From an uncultured Prevotella sp. (lineage in GTDB: Bacteria > Bacteroidota > Bacteroidia > Bacteroidales > Bacteroidaceae), in NCBI GenBank assembly GCA_934230115.1, contig CAKQEI010000008.1, forward strand, positions 1 to 47,759: a DNA stretch of 47,759 nt, in the 5' to 3' direction. This document shows positions 24,900-33,825 of this stretch, piece after piece. The position numbers and the translations under genes are program-made. The notes beneath the pieces were generated by a model. The model ran no database searches and had not been told where the DNA came from. It saw only the letters and a list, made by a program, of their open reading frames with translations. How positions within the stretch are numbered: position 1 is the first letter of the stretch; every line of letters begins with the position of its first letter.

Positions 24900-25790
24900 A
24901 TGAAAATAACAAACAAGAGATATTTGCAGGGATTGAGTATTGCTGTAGTGGTTTTGGCGATAGTTCGCAGTGTGTTTCCGCAAGTTGCAGAGCATGATTC
25001 GGCGAAAGCTGTGGCTAATAATATTGGCGCAATATCAAGTGTAGGTAACGACAGTTCGACGACTGTTGCAAAATATAATAAGGTGGCGTCAACTCAAGAT
25101 GTTGATGTGGCTAATGATTCTGCTCAGTTGGTTGCAGATGTGGACAACGCCGCTATGATGGATAGTCCGCGTCCTATTGGTCGTCCTTCTTTGTTCTTCA
25201 ATGCCGACGGCACTCAGGTGAAAAACCGTATTTATAGTGTGCCCAACTTCGGCAAGGCTTTCCCCGACCAGAACGATGTGCAGCTTGTTGCCGCCAATCG
25301 TCATGGTGTGAAGGCCGTTATCGACCGTAATGATGCTGAGCGCCGCAAGTCGGAACTTGTGTATGTGGGCAGCAGCCCGTTCTATCATGTCGACAATCTC
25401 AAGAGCAGCATTCCTTATCTCGTGCCCCGTGCTGCTGTCTTGCTTCAAGATATTGGCAAGAATTTTTTCGACAGTTTGCAGACAAAACAAATTCCGTTGC
25501 ACAAGATTATTGTGACTTCCGTATTGCGTAGCAAGGCCGACGTGGCAAAACTTCGCTCGCACAACGGCAATGCCACTGAAAATTCGTGTCATCTTTATGG
25601 CACAACCTTTGATGTCTGCTACAATCGTTATAAGACTGTTGAGGACCCCGAGGGCGTTGCCCGTCGCAAAGTGCGCAACGACACTCTAAAGTGGGTGCTC
25701 AGCGAGGTGCTCAACGATATGCGCCAAAACAACCGTTGCTACATTAAATATGAGGTGAATCAAGGTTGTTTTCACATTACTGTTAATTGA
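24900..25790 (+). CDS. DUF5715-type exported protein with M15-peptidase-like residues
   Basis: 296 residues. One hydrophobic N-terminal segment (about 11-28) is a signal anchor or signal peptide, followed by a low-complexity linker (about 30-90). The C-terminal half resembles M15/VanY-type D,D-carboxypeptidases at key places. VTSVLRS (Arg210) corresponds to the family TSGYRS. NSCHLYGTTFD has His231 and Asp238 in the SxHxxGxAxD pattern. GCFHITV has His292 in place of the terminal PWH motif, with Glu285 just before. This suggests a zinc-dependent wall amidase/carboxypeptidase fold; activity is unproven. The start at 24900 is set by the signal segment and by the promoter; an ATG at 24867 overlaps the -33 box. 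The gene converges on yihY with an 8-bp gap. Confidence 0.8.
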   Translation: MKITNKRYLQGLSIAVVVLAIVRSVFPQVAEHDSAKAVANNIGAISSVGNDSSTTVAKYNKVASTQDVDVANDSAQLVADVDNAAMMDSPRPIGRPSLFFNADGTQVKNRIYSVPNFGKAFPDQNDVQLVAANRHGVKAVIDRNDAERRKSELVYVGSSPFYHVDNLKSSIPYLVPRAAVLLQDIGKNFFDSLQTKQIPLHKIIVTSVLRSKADVAKLRSHNGNATENSCHLYGTTFDVCYNRYKTVEDPEGVARRKVRNDTLKWVLSEVLNDMRQNNRCYIKYEVNQGCFHITVN

Positions 25791-25798
25791 TGGCGTTG

Positions 25799-27124
25799 TT
25801 ACAGGTCTTTCAGCATCACCTCTCTTTGTTGCGCAAGATAGTTGGCTCTTTGAGCCATTATCTGTTTCCAGGCAGGTGTGGCTATCTTTTTTATGTCGAT
25901 GTCGAGAGCCCATTTGCCATAGGCTTCCATTCGGTCGATAAGTGTGCCTACTGACAGGCGTGAGAGACATTCTGCCGGCTGGTAGTGCACGGTTTCTCCC
26001 TTGTCGCCGTTTGATATTTCTGTTAGAATGTGAATCTGGGTAAGCTCATAGAGCAATTCGTTCACAATTCTAATAGGTATTCCCGTTTGCAGCTTCAGTT
26101 CGAGAGCCGAGAAGGGTTTGCCGCCTTTGGCAAACCTTTTGCATATTTGGCTTGCAAGTACAATACATAGTAGCATTTTGTAGCGGTGGCTTATTTCCTC
26201 TGTCTTTGTTTTGAAGGCAAATTCCTCCATGTTCTGGCTCGCATAGCATAGCTCAGCCCCGAACAAGCATATCAGCCATGAAATTTGCACCCAAAGCATG
26301 AACAGAGGCAAGGCGGCAAACGAACCATAGATGGCGTTGTAGCTGCTCACCCAAATCTGCGAATGAATGTAGAATAGCTGTAGCCCCTGCATTGCAACAC
26401 CTGCAAGCACACCTGGAGCAATGGCGTAGCCAATCTTCACTTTAGTATTGGGCATGAACACGTAGAGAGAGATGAAAACCCCCGACATTAGAATGTATGG
26501 CATCAGCTGGATGAAGAATTGCATCAGCGGACCGAGTAGCATAGTGTCCTCTATTTGCTTGAATATTGTTGCGAAGAAGATACTTATACCCGAGGTGATT
26601 ACTATCACCAATGGCACAAGCAGGAACATTGATGTATAATCGGTGATGGTGCGAAACAGGCTGCGTGGTTTCTTTACCTGCCAGATATAGTTGAAGGTCT
26701 GCTCAATGTTGCTCACCAGCATTATTACCGTGAACAGCATGAATATAAGTCCTATGCCAAGGAATAGTCCGCTCTTTGTATGCACGAGATAGGAGTTTAC
26801 GAATCCGATGATTGTCTCTGCTGCCTGTGGCTGGCTTGAGAAAGAATTTCTAAACCATTCCTCTATGTATTTGTTGTAGCCGAAGCCTCGCGCAATGGCA
26901 AACACCACGGCGAGAATTGGCACTATGGCGAGTAGGGTGGAGTAGGTAAGGGCTGCGGCTGCACTTGTTATGCGTTTGGTGGTGGTAAATTCCACGGCAA
27001 GAATGAGTTTCTTCAGAATTGAATAGATGAAGTAGCGCAATGGCGACACGCTGTCGCGCTTGATGCTCCAAATTCCAACTGTGAAGAACTTATATAGATA
27101 ATTGTATGTAGACTTAATATCCAT
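25799..27124 (-). CDS. YihY/UPF0761 (BrkB-like) integral membrane protein
   Basis: 441 residues. About six transmembrane helices between 35 and 300 form the YihY core; the family string RITSAAAALTYSTLLAIVPILAVV is at about 51-75, and SYNAIYGSFAALPLFMLWVQISW near 265. The C-terminal 130 residues are cytoplasmic and contain a winged-helix-like segment (ALELKLQTGIPIRIVNELLYEL), common in the Bacteroidetes versions. The old name ribonuclease BN was a misassignment; function unknown. No clear promoter was found in the 109-bp gap upstream. Confidence 0.88.
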   Translation of the reverse strand: MDIKSTYNYLYKFFTVGIWSIKRDSVSPLRYFIYSILKKLILAVEFTTTKRITSAAAALTYSTLLAIVPILAVVFAIARGFGYNKYIEEWFRNSFSSQPQAAETIIGFVNSYLVHTKSGLFLGIGLIFMLFTVIMLVSNIEQTFNYIWQVKKPRSLFRTITDYTSMFLLVPLVIVITSGISIFFATIFKQIEDTMLLGPLMQFFIQLMPYILMSGVFISLYVFMPNTKVKIGYAIAPGVLAGVAMQGLQLFYIHSQIWVSSYNAIYGSFAALPLFMLWVQISWLICLFGAELCYASQNMEEFAFKTKTEEISHRYKMLLCIVLASQICKRFAKGGKPFSALELKLQTGIPIRIVNELLYELTQIHILTEISNGDKGETVHYQPAECLSRLSVGTLIDRMEAYGKWALDIDIKKIATPAWKQIMAQRANYLAQQREVMLKDL

Positions 27125-27233
27125 TCTGCTAATAATTTAAATTGTTCAATCATGTTAAATGAGAGTGGTGTTTAGTACTTCATCATTTATTATACTGTAC
27201 CAGTATTTGTAATCTTCCTTTTACTATCGTATA

Positions 27234-28268
27234 TTAGTATTCCAAATACGGTTGAATTCTCTTAATGTCGTTGTCGGTGAATTCCTTCATCAGTCTCAAC
27301 TCTTTTATATCTTTTATTTCTCCATGCAAGCGTCGATAGTCGGTTATTGCTCGTGCTTGGTAATAATTGATGTATGGATGATTGCGCAACTGCTTAAGGC
27401 TCAGCTGGTTTACCTTCAGTTTCTTTATGTGGCCGCTGTCAATATTAATGAAGTCAAGGGCTTCTTTTGGAAAATCCTCTATGTCCAACAGCTGTTCTTT
27501 ATCAAAGAAGCCACCAAGCTGTTCGCGGTAGCGCACAATCCTTCGGGCGAAGTAGCTGCCTATACCCGGTATTGTCTTTAAGGCAGTTGTGTCGGCTGAG
27601 TTTACTGACAGGTGTTCTCCAGCATGGAGTTTTGGTGAATAATTGGCCTGATGTTTGGGAGAAACACCTGCAGGAGTTCCGTTGCCGGAAGGGTTGCGTT
27701 CTGAATTTCTGTTCTCGTGGTTTTGGTTTGCCGAAGAACTGTAGGTGGATTTGTAGTATGTGTTTGGGCGTGAGTAGTAGTTTTGTTGTCTGGCTCTCTT
27801 TACTTCTGCGAGTTCATAAGCAGGGCGGTAGTCTTCGCCGATGCGGATGTATGAAGCCAGCCGTTTATAGTCTTTTGCTGTCAGTCCGTAGACATAGGCA
27901 AAGTCTTCTTTCTTGCGGTAGATTCCGCCTTTTGCACGGTATTTGTATATGCTTCTCACCTGCCACGGTTGCAGACCGAGTTGCAGCAATTGTGTGCTGT
28001 CAGCAGTATTCGGGTCGAAATAAAAAAGTTTTGTTTCTTTATTTTCAACTTTATAGTTGTATTTTTTGCCTTTGTATGCAGGATTTTGTTTTGCCGAAAA
28101 ATCCGACTCTTGCTTATTTGATTTGTCGGGATTTTCTGGAGTATTACTTTCATTGCCTACAAAGTTCAAAGCATATATCGCAATGCCGACAAATGTTGTG
28201 AGCACAAGTATTGCCAGTATTGCGCGACGGTCGCTTTTGGGTATGTAGAAGTATTTCTTGAACAGCAT
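27234..28268 (-). CDS. Membrane-anchored helix-hairpin-helix (ComEA-like) protein
   Basis: 344 residues from MLFKKYFYIPKSDRRAIL. One membrane helix (about 14-34) anchors an extracytoplasmic region. Helix-hairpin-helix units recur: DPNTADSTQLLQLGLQPWQ, SVNSADTTALKTIPGIGSYFA with RRIVRYREQLGGF, and NHPYINYYQARAITDYR. A Tyr/Ser/Asn-rich linker (about 165-225) separates the first from the rest. ComEA-like proteins bind DNA in natural transformation; in Bacteroidetes such proteins are common and their role is unproven. The in-frame ATG at 28385 is rejected: the promoter TATTTTTG (28313 to 28306) lies inside that extension. Confidence 0.85.
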   Translation of the reverse strand: MLFKKYFYIPKSDRRAILAILVLTTFVGIAIYALNFVGNESNTPENPDKSNKQESDFSAKQNPAYKGKKYNYKVENKETKLFYFDPNTADSTQLLQLGLQPWQVRSIYKYRAKGGIYRKKEDFAYVYGLTAKDYKRLASYIRIGEDYRPAYELAEVKRARQQNYYSRPNTYYKSTYSSSANQNHENRNSERNPSGNGTPAGVSPKHQANYSPKLHAGEHLSVNSADTTALKTIPGIGSYFARRIVRYREQLGGFFDKEQLLDIEDFPKEALDFINIDSGHIKKLKVNQLSLKQLRNHPYINYYQARAITDYRRLHGEIKDIKELRLMKEFTDNDIKRIQPYLEY

Positions 28269-28305
28269 AGTTTGTCGTTTGTGAGTTTGTAGACTAATAT
28301 CTATG

Positions 28306-28336
28306 CAAAAATAGGGAAATAAAACGAGAAAAACAA
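28306..28336 (-). promoter_or_regulatory. Promoter of the HhH gene
   Basis: Minus strand TTG (28336 to 28334), 20-bp spacer, TATTTTTG (28313 to 28306). The leader is about 34 nt. It lies in the 301-bp gap 28269-28569, which otherwise holds only AT-rich sequence and the inverted repeat at 28492-28535. Confidence 0.6.
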
Positions 28337-28491
28337 GTCTGAACTTGAAAATAACGAAAAAAAGTATCTGTAATATATTAAACAAAGCTCTTTAAAAGTG
28401 CTTGTGGTTAAATAAACGGTAGGTTTTGTAGAATTGATTGTAGGATGATAAATTGACAGTTGTAATAAAAAATAATGGTGAGAATAAAAAT

Positions 28492-28535
28492 GAGGGTGAG
28501 TCAAAACCCTAATTGTTGAGTTTTGTCACACCCTC
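28492..28535 (-). terminator. Inverted repeat behind htpG, related to the transposase-flanking motif
   Basis: Arms 28492-28509 and 28518-28535 pair at 15 of 18 positions with an 8-nt loop. On the minus strand ATTTTTATTC follows, so it can act as the htpG terminator (the stop is 35 bp away). Each arm matches the 19-base motif GAGTTTTGACWCACCCTCT, found at 60-78 and 1179-1197, at 17 of 19 positions. Confidence 0.7.
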
Positions 28536-28569
28536 ACAATAGCCCTATTGCGTGTTGTTTATAGAATTT

Positions 28570-30627
28570 TTACTTAATCAAATCAACTGAACGCTTGAGG
28601 AACGAGTCAAGAGCGGCTCCCTTAAGCATTCCGTTCTGAAGAAGTGCAAGGTCGATGAGCTGGTGTACAATCTTGTTGTTCTTAGCATAAGAAGCTATTA
28701 TGCCATTCTTCTTTGTGCGCTGCTCCTCTATAGATTTCTCTGTGTTCTTTACGTCGTCCTTCTCCTCCTGAGTTATCTCCTCTGGCTTCTTCTTGCCCTG
28801 CTCCTGGTGGAGTGCAGCCAAGCGTGCCTCAAGACCCTTGAGTTCGCTGTCAACAGGCTTCAGCTCTTCGGCGCAGTTCTCCTTCTCATTGTTCAATACA
28901 ATTCTGATGAGCGGATGGTCGCTGTTGAGCACGAGGTTGAAGGCGTCAGGCATCTGTGCATAGAACGACATTCCTGGCTGGAACTTGCTCGCCTCCTTCA
29001 TTCTTCGCATATATTCGCTCTGAGTGATGAGCACAGGCAGTGCCTGCTCGCCAAGACTCTGAACGTCGACGTAGAACTCCGTCTTGTCCAAGTTTGGCAG
29101 CTGTGAACGGAAGGTCTCTGACAGATTGTCCTTGTCGTCCTTTGGCAGTTCGTTGCCCTTGTTCTCTTCCTTCACGATAAGACGGTCGACGATGTCGGCG
29201 TCAACGCGGCTGAAGCGAGTCTTCTCCAATTTCTGCTCAAGCATCGAAACCATAGGTGTGTCGAGCTGTCCGTCGAGCAGCAGCACATTGTAGCCCTTGT
29301 TCTTTGCAGCTTCAATATAGCTGTATTCTCCCTCCTTGTCGTTGGCATAGAGGTAGATGATGTTGCCTTCCTTGTCGGTCTGGTTGTCCTTAACGAGAGT
29401 CTTGTACTCGTCGTAGGTGAAGTATTTTCCGTCAACGTCCTTCAGCAATGCGAAATCCTTGGCTCTGTCGTAGAAGTCTTCCTGCGAGAGCATTCCGTAG
29501 TTGATGAAAATCTTGAGGTCGTCCCACTTCTCCTCATATTCCTTGCGGTTCTCCTTGAAGATGGAGGCGAGGCGGTCGGCAACTTTCTTTGTGATGTATT
29601 TCGAGATTTTCTTCACGTTGGCATCGCTCTGAAGGTAAGAGCGGCTCACGTTAAGAGGAATGTCTGGAGAATCGATTACTCCATGGAGCAGAGTGAGGAA
29701 CTCAGGCACAATACCTTCTACCTGGTCGGTCACGAACACCTGGTTGCAATACAGCTGAATCTTGTTTCGCTGTAGTTCAATGTTCGACTTTATGCGTGGG
29801 AAGTAGAGGATGCCGGTGAGGTTGAACGGATAGTCAACGTTGAGGTGAATCCAGAACAACGGCTCATCCTGCATAGGATATAATGTGCGGTAGAAGCTCT
29901 TGTAGTCCTCGTCCTTAAGTGTGCTTGGAGTCTTGGTCCACAGCGGCTCTACATTGTTGATTATGTTGTCTTCGTCGGTGTCCACCTGCTTGCCGTCCTT
30001 CCAGTCGGTCTTCTTGCCGAAGGCCACTGGTACGGCCATGAACTTGCAATATTTGTTGAGTAGTTCCTGAATCTTCGACTTCTCGAGGAATTCCTTGCAG
30101 TCGTCGTCGATGTGGAGCACGATGTCCGAACCGCGGTCTGCCTTCTCGGCGTCGCTGATTTCGAACTCAGGGCTACCGTCGCAGCTCCACTTGATTGCCT
30201 TAGCGCCTTCCTTGTAGCTGCGAGTGATGATGTCCACCTTCTTGCTCACCATGAATGATGAGTAGAATCCCAAGCCAAAGTGTCCGATGATGGCGTTGGC
30301 GTTGTCCTTGTATTTGTCAAGGAAGTCGGTTACACCAGAGAATGCTATCTGGTTGATGTATTTGTTGATTTCCTCTTCGGTCATGCCGATGCCTCGGTCG
30401 CTGATGGTGAGAGTGCCCTTGTCGGTGTCGAGGCTTACGCGCACGGTGAGGTCGCCAAGTTCGCCCTTGAAGTCGCCACGCTCAGCGAGGGTTTTGAGCT
30501 TCTGTGTAGCGTCGACAGCGTTTGACACCATCTCGCGAAGGAAAATCTCATGGTCTGAATAAAGAAATTTCTTGATAACCGGGAATATGTTCTCGGTTGT
30601 TACTCCAATATTACCTTTCTGTGCCAT
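28570..30627 (-). CDS. htpG: Molecular chaperone HtpG (Hsp90)
   Basis: 685 residues, slightly longer than E. coli HtpG (624). The N-terminal GHKL ATPase domain has EIFLREMVSNAVDA with the catalytic Glu, SDRGIGMTEEEI, and FGLGFYSSFMV. The middle domain includes NRKEYEEKWDDL and FINYGMLSQEDFYDR, and the C-terminal dimerisation domain contains a charged insertion about 605-650 (QEQGKKKPEEITQEEKDD) that accounts for the added length. It folds client proteins in an ATP-driven cycle. A -24/-12-like sequence lies upstream. Confidence 0.96.
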   Translation of the reverse strand: MAQKGNIGVTTENIFPVIKKFLYSDHEIFLREMVSNAVDATQKLKTLAERGDFKGELGDLTVRVSLDTDKGTLTISDRGIGMTEEEINKYINQIAFSGVTDFLDKYKDNANAIIGHFGLGFYSSFMVSKKVDIITRSYKEGAKAIKWSCDGSPEFEISDAEKADRGSDIVLHIDDDCKEFLEKSKIQELLNKYCKFMAVPVAFGKKTDWKDGKQVDTDEDNIINNVEPLWTKTPSTLKDEDYKSFYRTLYPMQDEPLFWIHLNVDYPFNLTGILYFPRIKSNIELQRNKIQLYCNQVFVTDQVEGIVPEFLTLLHGVIDSPDIPLNVSRSYLQSDANVKKISKYITKKVADRLASIFKENRKEYEEKWDDLKIFINYGMLSQEDFYDRAKDFALLKDVDGKYFTYDEYKTLVKDNQTDKEGNIIYLYANDKEGEYSYIEAAKNKGYNVLLLDGQLDTPMVSMLEQKLEKTRFSRVDADIVDRLIVKEENKGNELPKDDKDNLSETFRSQLPNLDKTEFYVDVQSLGEQALPVLITQSEYMRRMKEASKFQPGMSFYAQMPDAFNLVLNSDHPLIRIVLNNEKENCAEELKPVDSELKGLEARLAALHQEQGKKKPEEITQEEKDDVKNTEKSIEEQRTKKNGIIASYAKNNKIVHQLIDLALLQNGMLKGAALDSFLKRSVDLIK

Positions 30628-30734
30628 AATAATATTATAATAATGTGTATTTTTATTTGTTTATTTCATATTTTATGTTGACATTGCCAATTGTGACAAC
30701 GCAATTGTCTGTTGCGACAATACACTGGCTATAT

Positions 30735-30751
30735 TGCAAATAACATGCCAA
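30735..30751 (-). promoter_or_regulatory. Candidate sigma-54 (-24/-12) promoter of htpG
   Basis: The minus strand reads TTGGCATGTTATTTGCA (30751 to 30735). It fits YTGGCACG-N4-TTGCW with one difference (C to T) and the correct GG-to-GC distance of 12. The predicted start near 30724 gives a leader of about 97 nt. No TAnnTTTG element was found in this gap. RpoN itself is not in the window. Confidence 0.45.
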
Positions 30752-30794
30752 AAAATCTCTTTATTCAGATTGTCACATTCTTTTCTCTATGAAT

Positions 30795-32159
30795 TTAGCA
30801 CACAATGTCGTGCAGGATTTCCGACAGAGTGGGGTGGATGTGTATTGTGTCGGCAAGCTGCTGTGTAGTGGCTCCAAGGTTGATAAGAGTTGAAACCTCC
30901 TGCACCAAGTCCGAGGCGTGAGCGCCGAAGGCGTGGCAGCCTATGATGCGATTGTTGTCGGCTGTGTCGACAAGCAGCTTCAGCATACCGTCGGTCTCGT
31001 TCATGGCGAGAGCCTTGCCGTTGGAGCGGTAGAAGCCCTTGCGGCATTCGTATTGTCTGCCTTCTGCCTTAAGCTGGTCTTCGGTTGGACCAACGCTTGC
31101 GGCCTCAGGATTGGTGAATATTGCCGAAGGCATAATGTCGAACTTGATGTTGTCGGTTTTGCCGAGAATTTTGTTCACCACGTGCAGGCCCTGGAATGTG
31201 GCAGCATGAGCGAGCATGCATCTTCCGTTTACGTCGCCAATTGCATAGATGTTGGCTGTTGTTGTCTGAAAATCGTCGTCCACATTAATACCCTTGGGCG
31301 AATATTCCACGCCAGCCATCTCCAGTTCAAGCCCTTCGGTGTTGGGCTTTCTGCCAGTGGCTATAAGCACAAGGTCGGCGTCGGTATGTAGCGGTTTGCC
31401 CTTCTTTTCATAATTTACGGTGAGCTGACGATTGCCCTCAGCGTCTGTAGTCTCTGTAATCGACTTTACGGCCGATTGCATTGAGAATTCCACACCGCGC
31501 TTGCCTATTGTCTGGCGCAGACGTTTGGCTATGTCGCTGTCAAGCACAGGCAGACATTCTTTAAGAAATTCCACTACCGTGACTTGTGTGCCGAAGCTGC
31601 TGAACACAGAGGCAAACTCCATTCCTATCACACCTGCGCCAATGATGCACAGACGTTTTGGCAGATGGTCAATGCTGAGCAGTTGTGTTGAGTTGATAAC
31701 TCCAGGGAGTTGCAAGCCTTCAACAGGCGGGCATTTGGAGTCGCTGCCTGTGGCTATGATAATATTGTCGGCTGTGTATTCCTCTTCGTTCACGACCACT
31801 GTTTTCGAATCCTTGAATTTGGCAAAGCCGTGAACCATGGTAATGTTTGGTTGCTTCATCAAAGCTTCAACACCGCTGCGCAACTGATTGACTACTTGGT
31901 TTTTGCGCTCCATTACGGCAGCGAAGTTCAAGGCGTAGCCCTCACCCTCAAGTCCGAAGGTGTTGGCCTCGTGCAGTGTGTCTATGATCTCAGCATTTCT
32001 GCATAATGTCTTGGTTGGGATGCATCCACGGTTAAGGCAAGTGCCGCCAGCGTCTTCTGCCTCGACTATTACCACCGAGAGCGAGTGTTGAGCGGCATAT
32101 TGTGCGGCGCGGTAGCCGCCAGGGCCTGAGCCGATTATGAGGAGGTCGGATTTTGTCAT
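30795..32159 (-). CDS. lpdA: Dihydrolipoyl dehydrogenase (E3 / L protein)
   Basis: 454-residue flavoprotein disulfide reductase. FAD-binding IIGSGPGGYRAAQ is followed by the redox disulfide GGTCLNRGCIPTK. The NAD-binding segment is IIGAGVIGMEFASVF, the FAD-ribityl segment is YAIGDVNG, and the catalytic His-Glu is in HIHPTLSE at the dimer interface. It reoxidises dihydrolipoyl groups. It lies 211 bp after gcvPB on the same strand, so it probably serves as the L protein of glycine cleavage. The terminator-like hairpin at 32265-32310 may uncouple its expression. Confidence 0.94.
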   Translation of the reverse strand: MTKSDLLIIGSGPGGYRAAQYAAQHSLSVVIVEAEDAGGTCLNRGCIPTKTLCRNAEIIDTLHEANTFGLEGEGYALNFAAVMERKNQVVNQLRSGVEALMKQPNITMVHGFAKFKDSKTVVVNEEEYTADNIIIATGSDSKCPPVEGLQLPGVINSTQLLSIDHLPKRLCIIGAGVIGMEFASVFSSFGTQVTVVEFLKECLPVLDSDIAKRLRQTIGKRGVEFSMQSAVKSITETTDAEGNRQLTVNYEKKGKPLHTDADLVLIATGRKPNTEGLELEMAGVEYSPKGINVDDDFQTTTANIYAIGDVNGRCMLAHAATFQGLHVVNKILGKTDNIKFDIMPSAIFTNPEAASVGPTEDQLKAEGRQYECRKGFYRSNGKALAMNETDGMLKLLVDTADNNRIIGCHAFGAHASDLVQEVSTLINLGATTQQLADTIHIHPTLSEILHDIVC

Positions 32160-32264
32160 GTTATAAATAGATTTTTTGATAAGCTATTAGTAAGGAGGAG
32201 TCCTTGCTGTTTGTAAGATGTTCTTTCGAATAATGGAGTGATGCAAACTATAGGATGTAAGGAT

Positions 32265-32310
32265 AAAATGTAGGAGACTAAGGCTGGGAATCCGTAGCCT
32301 CCTACATTTT
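32265..32310 (-). terminator. Hairpin behind gcvPB
   Basis: AAAATGTAGGAG (32265-32276) pairs perfectly with CTCCTACATTTT (32299-32310); an inner GGCT/AGCC pair is separated by unpaired bases. On the minus strand ATCCTTAC follows, so termination would be partial at best. Confidence 0.55.
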
Positions 32311-32370
32311 GATGTCTAAATTCTAATATAAAGTACTTTCACACCATTCAACTCAACGGATGAACATTCT

Positions 32371-33825
32371 TTAATTGTTAAGTTGTTTCCACGTCAGCAC
32401 GGGCTGTTTGGCTGCAGCCACATCGTCGGCACGTCCGGTTGGTGTGTTGTGAGGAGCAGTCTTCACCACTTCCGGATTTTCTTTGGCTTCCTGAGCGATG
32501 GTGCGCAGTACACCGATGAACTGGTCGAGAGTCTCAACGCTTTCGTTCTCAGTAGGCTCTATCATCATCGACTCGTGGAAGAGCAACGGGAAGTAGATAG
32601 TAGGAGCATGGTAGCCATAGTCGAGCAGACGTTTTGCCACGTCCATAGTTGTCACGCCAGTAGACTTGTCCTTGAGTCCGTCGAACACAAACTCATGCTT
32701 GCAGACACGTGGAATAGGCAACTCGTAAACGTCCTTCAACGACTCCTTCACATAGTTGGCATTGAGTGTAGCCAATGGTCCCACCATGCGAATGTTCTCC
32801 TTGCCGAGGGTGAGGATATATGAGTAGGCACGCATCATCACGGCAAAGTTACCGAAGAATTCGCCCACATGGATGCTGTCGGCATTGCCGCAAACGAGAC
32901 GGTATTCGTCGCCGTCCTTCTCCACCTTAGGTACTGGCAAGAATTGTTCCAAACCCTTGCGCACGCCCACTGGACCTGAGCCAGGACCGCCGCCACCGTG
33001 AGGAGTTGAGAATGTCTTGTGCAGATTGATGTGCATTACGTCGAAGCCCATGTCGCCCGGACGGCACACGCCGAGCATAGGGTTGAGGTTAGCTCCGTCG
33101 TAGTACATGAGTCCGCCGCATTCGTGCACGAGCTTTTCTATTTCGGGAATCTTGCATTCGAAGAGTCCGAGTGTGTTGGGGTTGGTCATCATCATGGCGG
33201 CGATGGTGTCGTCGAGCAGTCCCTTGAGGTCCTCCACGTCAACCACTCCGTCGGCTGTTGACTTCACCTCCACAATCTCAAGTCCGCAGACAGCAGCCGA
33301 GGCAGGGTTGGTGCCATGAGCCGAGTCGGGTACGATTACCTTTGTGCGTTTTACGTCGCCACGGCTCTGGTGGTAAGCTCTAATCACCATGAGTCCGGTG
33401 AGCTCGCCATGTGCTCCTGCGAAAGGATTGAGTGTGAATTCCTCAAGACCTGTTATGGCAGAAAGCGAACGCTGCATGTCGTAGTAAACCTTTAATGCGC
33501 CCTGTATAGTGTGTTCAGGCTGAAGCGGATGCAGCTGTGCAAACTGTGGCATGGCAGCCACTTCCTCGTTGATGATGGGGTTATATTTCATTGTGCAGCT
33601 ACCCAATGGATAGAAGCCGTTGTTCACGCCGAAGTTGTTGTTGCTGAGGTTGGTGTAATGGCGCACCACTGTCAACTCGTCACATTCGGGCAACTGAGCG
33701 TCTTCTTTACGGCGAAGCTCGGCAGGCAGCTCATGATGACCGAACTGGTTGCGTGGGAGCGAATAGCCACGTCTTCCGGGATGCGAAAGTTCAAAAATCA
33801 GATTTCCATAAAGTCGATTGTTCAT
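32371..33825 (-). CDS. gcvPB: Glycine dehydrogenase (decarboxylating) subunit 2
   Basis: 484 residues, the C-terminal half of the P protein encoded as a separate subunit. PLP is bound by Lys270 in HINLHKTFSTPHGGGGPG. It decarboxylates glycine and transfers aminomethyl to the lipoyl arm of GcvH, as a heterotetramer with GcvPA. The start ATG overlaps the gcvPA stop (ATGA), which indicates translational coupling. Confidence 0.96.
   Translation of the reverse strand: MNNRLYGNLIFELSHPGRRGYSLPRNQFGHHELPAELRRKEDAQLPECDELTVVRHYTNLSNNNFGVNNGFYPLGSCTMKYNPIINEEVAAMPQFAQLHPLQPEHTIQGALKVYYDMQRSLSAITGLEEFTLNPFAGAHGELTGLMVIRAYHQSRGDVKRTKVIVPDSAHGTNPASAAVCGLEIVEVKSTADGVVDVEDLKGLLDDTIAAMMMTNPNTLGLFECKIPEIEKLVHECGGLMYYDGANLNPMLGVCRPGDMGFDVMHINLHKTFSTPHGGGGPGSGPVGVRKGLEQFLPVPKVEKDGDEYRLVCGNADSIHVGEFFGNFAVMMRAYSYILTLGKENIRMVGPLATLNANYVKESLKDVYELPIPRVCKHEFVFDGLKDKSTGVTTMDVAKRLLDYGYHAPTIYFPLLFHESMMIEPTENESVETLDQFIGVLRTIAQEAKENPEVVKTAPHNTPTGRADDVAAAKQPVLTWKQLNN

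Noticed and set aside
30628..30794. CIRCE operator before htpG
   Set aside because: No TTAGCACTC-N9-GAGTGCTAA was found.
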